From: Oscillospiraceae bacterium
GTDB lineage: Bacteria > Bacillota > Clostridia > Oscillospirales > QAMX01
Length of the DNA stretch: 54,954 bases
Direction: 5' to 3'
NCBI GenBank assembly: GCA_015068345.1
Contig: SVKS01000005.1
Coordinates: forward strand, 1 to 54,954
Both the position numbers and the translations under genes were made by a program. Shown in pieces: positions 49,826 through 54,954 of the stretch (position 1 is its first letter; every line of letters starts with the position of its first letter). The notes beneath the pieces are model-generated. The model did not search any database and had not been told where the DNA came from. It saw nothing but the letters and a program-made list of their open reading frames with translations.

Positions 49826-51331
49826 TTATTTTGCGTTGACGGCGGCGATGAAGCGGTGGAAGGCTTCTTTGCCTTCGGGGGTACGCTTGTAAACACCAGC
49901 GTGCTCCAGAACCTTGGCAAAGACCTTGCCAACCTCTTCCTTGAGGATAACCATGTTCTTTTCCCGGTCATCGGTGTGGCCGTGCTTGGCAAGAATCTCT
50001 TCTGCCCAGTCGGCATGGGCTTCGGTCATTGGGTTAGCACGCAGGTCAGCACCGGTGCACATGGCTTCATTGACGGCATCCAGTTCCCCAACCAATCTGG
50101 CGGGCAAAACCGCAAGACCCATGGCTTCGATCAGGCCGATGTTTTCCTTCTTGATATGATGGAGTTCTGCATGGGGATGGTACACACCAAGAGGATGTTC
50201 TTCGGTGGTGATGTTGTTGCGCAGGATGATATCCAGTTCATACTTGCCGTTCTTGAAGCGGGCAATGGGATTGAGGGTGTTGTGGGCTTCCCCATCGGTT
50301 TCTGCAAAGATGAAGGCGGCTTCGTCGGTGTAACCACGCCAGGTACCCAGAATCTTATCCATCAGATCGGCGATGCGGTCGGTATCTTCGCATCTGAGGC
50401 GAATCACCGACATGGGCCAGTTCACAATACCGGCTTCCACGTCTTCAAAGCCCTTGAAGGTGATGGTTTCTTCCACTTCGGCCTTTTCCATGGCGAAGGT
50501 GTAGTGGCCACCCTGGAAGTGATCGTGGCTGAGAATACTACCGCCCACGATGGGCAGATCGGCATTGGAACCCACAAAGTAGTGGGGGAACAGCTTGACA
50601 AAATCAAAGAGCTTGCCCACGGCAGCCTTTTCGATCTTCATGGGAGTATGCTTGGAATTGAAAACGATGCAATGCTCGTTGTAATAAACGTAGGGGGAAT
50701 ACTGCATGAACCAATCGCTACCATTGATGATAATGGGAATGATACGATGGTTTTGGCGGGCGGCGGCATTGATGCGGCCGGCGTAGCCTTCGTTCTCCTT
50801 GCACAAAGCACACTTGGGATAGCCTGCTTGGGGAGCCAGCTTGGCAGCGGCGATGGCCTTGGGGTCCTTTTCGGGTTTGGAACGGTTGATGGTGATATCC
50901 AGGTCACCGTACTCGGTGGCGGTGGTCCACTTCATGTCCTTCTTAATGCGGTAGGTACGGATATAGTCGGTGGCGCAGGAAAGCTTGTAATAATAATCGG
51001 TAGCCTTTTCGGGGGAATCCTGATAGAGGGCGAAGAACTTGTCATACACCTCGGAGGGACGGGGAGTCAAAGCGCCCATCAGCTTGGTATCAAAGAGGTC
51101 GTGGGCAACGTTACCGGTGTCGCAAAGGCCCTTTTCGATGGCGAAATTGACCAGTGCATCCAGGATTTCTTCCAGGGGCATTTCTTCGGTACATTCCACC
51201 GCTTCGTATTCATCCTCACTCAGAATTTCCAGGAGTCGGTTGATGGCCCAAGTCTTGTCCCGGGCGGCAATCAGTTCATTTTTTTCGGCATACTCCACCA
51301 GTTTGGTGAGATAAAGATTGTAATTTACCAT
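49826..51331 (-). CDS. galT: UDP-glucose--hexose-1-phosphate uridylyltransferase, class II
   Basis: Leloir-pathway enzyme that swaps UMP between UDP-glucose and galactose-1-phosphate. The 501-residue cytosolic protein is the Firmicutes class II type, recognised by length and by TPRPSEVYDKF, CALCKENEGYAG, and the catalytic-region SILSHDHFQGGHYTF (about 267-281), where the first His-containing motif carries the nucleophile. galK and galE are not in the window, so galactose use would need genes elsewhere. Single-gene unit with a strong promoter, 81 bases after the serine hydrolase gene. Confidence 0.94.
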   Translation of the reverse strand: MVNYNLYLTKLVEYAEKNELIAARDKTWAINRLLEILSEDEYEAVECTEEMPLEEILDALVNFAIEKGLCDTGNVAHDLFDTKLMGALTPRPSEVYDKFFALYQDSPEKATDYYYKLSCATDYIRTYRIKKDMKWTTATEYGDLDITINRSKPEKDPKAIAAAKLAPQAGYPKCALCKENEGYAGRINAAARQNHRIIPIIINGSDWFMQYSPYVYYNEHCIVFNSKHTPMKIEKAAVGKLFDFVKLFPHYFVGSNADLPIVGGSILSHDHFQGGHYTFAMEKAEVEETITFKGFEDVEAGIVNWPMSVIRLRCEDTDRIADLMDKILGTWRGYTDEAAFIFAETDGEAHNTLNPIARFKNGKYELDIILRNNITTEEHPLGVYHPHAELHHIKKENIGLIEAMGLAVLPARLVGELDAVNEAMCTGADLRANPMTEAHADWAEEILAKHGHTDDREKNMVILKEEVGKVFAKVLEHAGVYKRTPEGKEAFHRFIAAVNAK

Positions 51332-51365
51332 ACGATTCCTTCCTTACCGTTAATCTTCTTATCCT

Positions 51366-51393
51366 ATTATACAACTTTTCCCCGGGTTGTCAA
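51366..51393 (-). promoter_or_regulatory. Promoter of galT
   Basis: On the minus strand perfect TTGACA (51393-51388) and TATAAT (51371-51366) with a 16-base spacer. Confidence 0.85.
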
Positions 51394-51412
51394 TCCTTGT
51401 TCCCGGCTTTCT

Positions 51413-53137
51413 TTACCTTTGTTTTTTCATCTTCAGGTTTGGTCTGAACATAATATCCAACTTGTATTCCAGAAGATCGGTATCCAGTTTATCAAGAATA
51501 CCGCTGACCAGGGGCTTTTCCAGAATATCCTTTCCCATAGTTTCGACAAAGCGGGTAACAAAATCCCGTCCGGGAGACTCGTTTCCACTCAGTTCCATGC
51601 TGTCCTCATCGAAATAGAACCGGAAATAGCGATGAAACGGCGTTTCCAGAAAAGCAATTTCTAAAATCAAAACCAGCCGGCCATCCTCATCCCGACCAAA
51701 GCGACCAAGGGAAGAGATCAGCCATTCTGTCTTACCAAATAATACCCGATTTTCCTCCCCTGCACCAAAGCCTATCGGAATAGTATATTCAATTTCCCCT
51801 TCCGTAGCAATCAACCAAAATTTCCCATCGCTTACACGAAAGGAAAGTTTTGATAGTCCCCCGGTATATTGGTTTTCCAGGATCTGCATCATGCGGGGCA
51901 TAATGCCCAGGGTGGCATCCATCCGGTCGGGTAGATATGCCGTACCATTCAGCTCCCAACATTCAGCAGGGATGGTTTCTTCCTTTTTGAAAAGACGTTT
52001 CCACCAGGGAAGAACCGGTTCCCTATCTCGAAAGGACGCAACCAGCTTTTCCAAATTTGCCGATTCCCAGTGTTCTTTGCTTTCCAAAAAGATTCGTTCG
52101 TAGATTTCAAATACGGGATTGGTTTGAAACAGGTCAGGATTGGAGGCATTCACCGCCACAACCAGCTTTTTTTCTGCATCAATGAACATATTCTGTCCGA
52201 ACATACCATTGAAAAGCCACACCGGGTGTTGACGATGGACCCATATTTGAAAACCATAATCATAGCTTCCGTATTGCTCCCCGGTTCTGACATGCCGTCT
52301 TGTCATCCGTGCGATCCATTTTTCCGAAAGGACACGCTTTCCCATCCAGGTGCCCCGGTTTGCTAACATCAGGCCGATCTTCACCAGATCCTCCGGCAGG
52401 ACATATAGTCCCCATCCGCCCTTTTCGATACCTTCCGGGCTCTTTTCAAAATAGTATTCGGTGATACCCAGTGGCTCGAATAAGCGTTTACCCAGATAAT
52501 CCCCCATACCGCACCCAGCCTTTTCCCGGACGATGGCTGAAAGCATGTAGGTATTCAGGGAGTTGTATTGGAATCCCTTTGTCAGAACTGTACCACCTGC
52601 AAAAAACTCCCGAACCCACTCTTCGGTTACGTTTGCCTCCCCTTCGTTAAAGGCAGCAGCACTTTGCATGGTCAAAAGATCATACACCGACAGATGGCTC
52701 CAGGAAAGACGTTGCAAGGGATTTGTCTTGTCGCGAAGAATATCCACCACCTTTTCATCCACATCAAGTCGGCCTTCATCCCAAAGAAGTCCGATGGCAA
52801 TGGCGGTGATGCTTTTGCATTCCGAAAAGGTTGCTTTCCAAATCCCAGATTTTTGCACACCAAAAGTGGCTTCGCAAAGGATAGAATCCTCCTTTGCCAC
52901 CACAACAGACTCTACGTTTGTTTTTTTGTTTTGATATACTTCATCCAGGAAGGCGGCAATCTGTCCGGAAGATACCTCTTTTTCCTCCGGTTTAACCCGC
53001 GGAATTGCTGTAAAGGTATTCCCCCTTCGAAAGGAGGGTTTTGCCCCGTAAGGCATTATAACAGGCTCACAGGGTTTACGGCGATCGGCCGCCCGGGTCA
53101 GGAGGCCAAGAAGGCGGTTCAGATTGGTCAGACTCAC
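51413..53137 (-). CDS. Beta-lactamase-fold serine hydrolase (class C / COG1680 type)
   Basis: Protein of 574 residues. Residues about 50-360 form a penicillin-binding-protein-like hydrolase: SxxK motif SECK (Ser105-Lys108) and Tyr-containing motif YNSLNTYMLS (from 191). The last 210 residues are a beta-rich domain of unknown role. No signal peptide or membrane segment is seen, which is unusual for the family and points to a cytosolic esterase or peptidase rather than a beta-lactamase. GTG start at 53137 overlaps the alarmone synthetase stop by 4 bases (GTGA), with GGAGGAGGGG upstream. Substrate is unknown. Confidence 0.85.
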   Translation of the reverse strand: MSLTNLNRLLGLLTRAADRRKPCEPVIMPYGAKPSFRRGNTFTAIPRVKPEEKEVSSGQIAAFLDEVYQNKKTNVESVVVAKEDSILCEATFGVQKSGIWKATFSECKSITAIAIGLLWDEGRLDVDEKVVDILRDKTNPLQRLSWSHLSVYDLLTMQSAAAFNEGEANVTEEWVREFFAGGTVLTKGFQYNSLNTYMLSAIVREKAGCGMGDYLGKRLFEPLGITEYYFEKSPEGIEKGGWGLYVLPEDLVKIGLMLANRGTWMGKRVLSEKWIARMTRRHVRTGEQYGSYDYGFQIWVHRQHPVWLFNGMFGQNMFIDAEKKLVVAVNASNPDLFQTNPVFEIYERIFLESKEHWESANLEKLVASFRDREPVLPWWKRLFKKEETIPAECWELNGTAYLPDRMDATLGIMPRMMQILENQYTGGLSKLSFRVSDGKFWLIATEGEIEYTIPIGFGAGEENRVLFGKTEWLISSLGRFGRDEDGRLVLILEIAFLETPFHRYFRFYFDEDSMELSGNESPGRDFVTRFVETMGKDILEKPLVSGILDKLDTDLLEYKLDIMFRPNLKMKKQR

Positions 53138-53823
53138 AGGGTCCCCTCCTCCATGATAATACGGTAAATCTCCTGCATTTCCCGGTCAATCACGGCAATA
53201 CGCTCAGCGCAATCCCGAAGCCGTTCCCGAATTTCCAGGGGAACTTCTTCGCTCTGCTTATACTTCAACCGATGCTCCAGGCTGGCCCAAAAGTCCATGG
53301 CAATGGACCGAATTTGAATTTCCACCGGAACCCGTTTCTTTCCCTCTGCCAGAAATACCGGTACCTCCACCACAAGATGCAGACTGCGGTAACCACTTTC
53401 CTTCGGGTTAGTCACGTAATCGCTGCGTTTGATCAACGTAATGTCATCCTGCGTCAGAAGCAAACTTGCAACCCGCTCCACGTCATCCAGATATTGCACA
53501 ATAACACGGACTCCGGCCACGTCGTATAGCTCGCTTCGCATGGATTCGATGTTGACCTCCCGTCCTCTGCGAACCAGTTTTTCGATAATGCTTTGGGGGG
53601 ATTTCAAACGGGACTCAATGTGATGAATGGGATTGTGATCGTGGTGAATCCGGAATTCCTCATCCAATATTTCCAACTTGGTTCGTATTTCCCGAATCCC
53701 CGCTTGATATACCTGCATTTCGGTAAAAAATTCGGCGGTATGCTCTTTAAATCCGGTCTTTTCCAGAAGGGACAGCTGTTCCCCGGTAATACTTTTCTTT
53801 TGCTTTTCTTTCATTTCTGTCAT
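53134..53823 (-). CDS. relQ: Small alarmone synthetase (RelQ/YjbM type)
   Basis: Single-domain (p)ppGpp synthetase of 229 residues, transferring pyrophosphate from ATP to GDP or GTP. Motifs: HNPIHHIESRLKSPQSIIEKL (in two parts: HNPIHHIESR, LKSPQSIIEKL), DVAGVRVIV, the GTP-binding SGYRSLHLVVEVPV, and EIQIRSIAMDFWASLEHRLKY with the catalytic Glu. There is no hydrolase, TGS or ACT domain. ATG at 53823 is the likely start, but an ATG four codons later is possible. First gene of a two-gene unit with the serine hydrolase. Confidence 0.92.
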   Translation of the reverse strand: MTEMKEKQKKSITGEQLSLLEKTGFKEHTAEFFTEMQVYQAGIREIRTKLEILDEEFRIHHDHNPIHHIESRLKSPQSIIEKLVRRGREVNIESMRSELYDVAGVRVIVQYLDDVERVASLLLTQDDITLIKRSDYVTNPKESGYRSLHLVVEVPVFLAEGKKRVPVEIQIRSIAMDFWASLEHRLKYKQSEEVPLEIRERLRDCAERIAVIDREMQEIYRIIMEEGTL

Positions 53824-53848
53824 AACCTTTCTCTCCCTCCTACCCTCT

Positions 53849-53877
53849 ATTTTACCCTCTTTCCTTCTGTTTGTCAA
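53849..53877 (-). promoter_or_regulatory. Promoter of relQ and the serine hydrolase
   Basis: On the minus strand perfect TTGACA (53877-53872), 17-base spacer, TAAAAT (53854-53849). Confidence 0.8.
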
Positions 53878-53900
53878 AAGGAATTTGTGGGTCTTGTACC

Positions 53901-53929
53901 TTGTAAAAAGAAACGATTTATGGTATCAT
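53901..53929 (+). promoter_or_regulatory. Promoter of the ACT / UPF0210 pair
   Basis: TTGTAA (53901-53906), 17-base spacer, TATCAT (53924-53929) with TGG in front, giving an extended -10. Confidence 0.65.
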
Positions 53930-53966
53930 GAAGGAAGATATCACAAAGTGTGAAAGGAATCAATTT

Positions 53967-54236
53967 ATGAAAGCTATCATTTGTGTTACCGGCCACGATT
54001 CAGTGGGTATTATTGCTTCTGTCAGCGCTCTTTGCGCCAAGTACGGTGCTAACATCATCGACATTAACCAGAGCGTTATGGAAGATTATTTCACCATGGT
54101 TATGATGGTAGAAATCGACAAACTGACCATCCCCTTCGCCGAATTCTCCGCCGCCATGAAAGCTCATGGCCAGGAAAAGAGTTTGGATATCCACACCATG
54201 CACGAAGACATTTTTAACTCCATGCACCGCATTTAA
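53967..54236 (+). CDS. ACT-domain protein (UPF0237 type)
   Basis: Small cytosolic protein of 89 residues, a single ACT domain: [20 protein letters not shown] at the start and the [20 protein letters not shown] strand pair. ACT domains bind amino acids or other small ligands. Members of this family are regularly found directly before UPF0210 genes, as here (14 bases), so it may regulate or assist that protein. AAAGGA lies 8 bases before the ATG at 53967. Confidence 0.92.
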   Translation: MKAIICVTGHDSVGIIASVSALCAKYGANIIDINQSVMEDYFTMVMMVEIDKLTIPFAEFSAAMKAHGQEKSLDIHTMHEDIFNSMHRI

Positions 54237-54250
54237 GCGAGGATACTCCT

Positions 54251-54954
54251 ATGTTGAATATTTCCGATATCATCGAGACCGTCAATATGATCCGGGATGA
54301 AAACCTGGATATTCGTACCATCACCATGGGAATTTCCCTTTACGACTGCGTCAGCGAAGACCCTGACCGTTTTGCCGATAAGATCTACGATAAAATCACT
54401 CGTTCCGCCGCCCATCTGGTTTCCTGTGGGGAGGAGTTGGAACAGCTTTACGGCATCCCCATCATCAATAAGCGGGTATCCGTGACCCCTATTTCGCTGG
54501 TTGGCGGAGCCTTCACCCCGGATGGATACCTGAAAGCCGCCCGCGCCATGGATCGGGCTGCACGGGAAATTGGCATCAACTTCATCGGTGGTTACGGTGC
54601 CCTGGTCCACAAAGGCAGTACCAAGGGAGCAGATGCCCTGATTGCTTCTCTGCCCGAAGCCCTTTCCACCACCGACCTTGTTTGCTCCTCGGTGAACGTG
54701 GCTACCACCAAAGCCGGCATCAACATGGATGCGGTTGCCCAGATGGGCAAGATTATTAAGGAAACCGCCTGGCTGACCCGTGATCGGGACAGCATTGGCT
54801 GTGCCAAATTCGTCGTCTTTACGAACGTCCCCCAGGACAACCCCTTCATGGCAGGGGCATTCCACGGCGTGGGTGAACCCGAAACCGTCATCAACGTGGG
54901 TGTTTCCGGTCCCGGTGTGGTAGCAAGTGCCATCAACCGGGCAGGCAACTGCAA
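54251..54954 (+). CDS. UPF0210 / DUF711 (PFL-like) protein, partial
   Basis: The first 234 residues of a protein that runs out of the window; full members have about 450. Typical parts seen: [20 protein letters not shown] at the start, [13 protein letters not shown], and [20 protein letters not shown]. The family has a glycyl-radical-enzyme-like fold without a known activity. GAGGA lies about 7 bases before the ATG. It forms a conserved pair with the preceding ACT gene. Confidence 0.92.
   Translation, partial: MLNISDIIETVNMIRDENLDIRTITMGISLYDCVSEDPDRFADKIYDKITRSAAHLVSCGEELEQLYGIPIINKRVSVTPISLVGGAFTPDGYLKAARAMDRAAREIGINFIGGYGALVHKGSTKGADALIASLPEALSTTDLVCSSVNVATTKAGINMDAVAQMGKIIKETAWLTRDRDSIGCAKFVVFTNVPQDNPFMAGAFHGVGEPETVINVGVSGPGVVASAINRAGNC

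Noticed and set aside
51371..51393. ACAAC-N10-GTTGT inverted repeat within the galT promoter
   Set aside because: Only 5-bp arms and most bases are fixed by the -35 and -10 boxes; could be chance. No regulator gene is adjacent.
49820..51664. A 614-codon open frame antisense to galT
   Set aside because: It runs through the galT terminator and promoter; Gly/Val-rich shadow of galT codons.
53134..53877. A longer relQ start at 53877
   Set aside because: It would begin at the promoter's -35 box and adds a low-complexity Arg/Lys/Glu stretch not found in the family.

Overview
The window reads as a chromosomal segment of a spore-forming, Gram-positive bacterium of the class Clostridia (Oscillospirales-like or a neighbouring order; the exact family cannot be read from sequence alone). 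The reasons are a spoIIR gene, a glpP antiterminator, an addAB rather than recBCD nuclease, a PrkC/PP2C pair, a DUF1292 protein, a class II galT, an L20-type leader in front of infC-rpmI-rplT, and many TTG or GTG starts with strong AGGAGG-type ribosome binding sites. Base composition looks even and close to 50 percent GC. No insertion sequence, prophage, tRNA, rRNA or CRISPR array was seen. Nearly all genes are intact; only the two window edges cut genes.

Layout. 1-15.8 kb is one long minus-strand block. A nine-gene run starts at a promoter near 15.8 kb: Lrp/AsnC regulator, aminotransferase, DUF362 ferredoxin protein, ispE, spoIIR, addB, addA, a GH13 alpha-glucosidase/amylase and glpP. It is followed by a separately promoted PP2C phosphatase and PrkC-type kinase. 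16-28.3 kb runs on the plus strand: serC-serA with a DivIVA-like coiled-coil gene; a DUF3267-like membrane protein with an ADP-ribosylglycohydrolase; a MATE transporter; a KdpD/KdpE-like two-component pair without a potassium pump; then two YbaK/ProX-type tRNA deacylases around a DUF4038 glycosidase-like gene, and an M18 aminopeptidase. Between 28.3 and 29.2 kb lie a candidate structured RNA on the minus strand, a DUF1292 gene and the attenuated infC-rpmI-rplT translation operon. A cupin gene and a second two-component system follow.

33-45.2 kb returns to the minus strand: dgt-dnaG-sigA plus a sugar-isomerase-like gene, hflX with a YigZ/IMPACT gene, rpmE, a membrane-anchored parvulin and a 1124-residue SWIM-SNF2 helicase. 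This helicase is transcribed divergently from an XRE regulator that carries an S24 (LexA-like) autoproteolysis domain and is followed by a GrpB-GNAT fusion and a second GNAT gene. A perfect inverted repeat lies across the -35 boxes of both divergent promoters. 47.6-53.9 kb holds a solute-binding-like lipoprotein, galT, and a small alarmone synthetase overlapping a serine hydrolase. An ACT-domain gene and the start of a UPF0210 gene close the window on the plus strand.

Most of the content is housekeeping: DNA replication and repair, translation, serine synthesis, isoprenoid synthesis, alarmone and Ser/Thr-kinase signalling, and sporulation. The parts that deserve a second look are the helicase/S24-regulator divergon with its shared palindrome, the structured RNA at 28.3-28.5 kb, the hairpin over the spoIIR ribosome binding site, and several unusual gene pairings.
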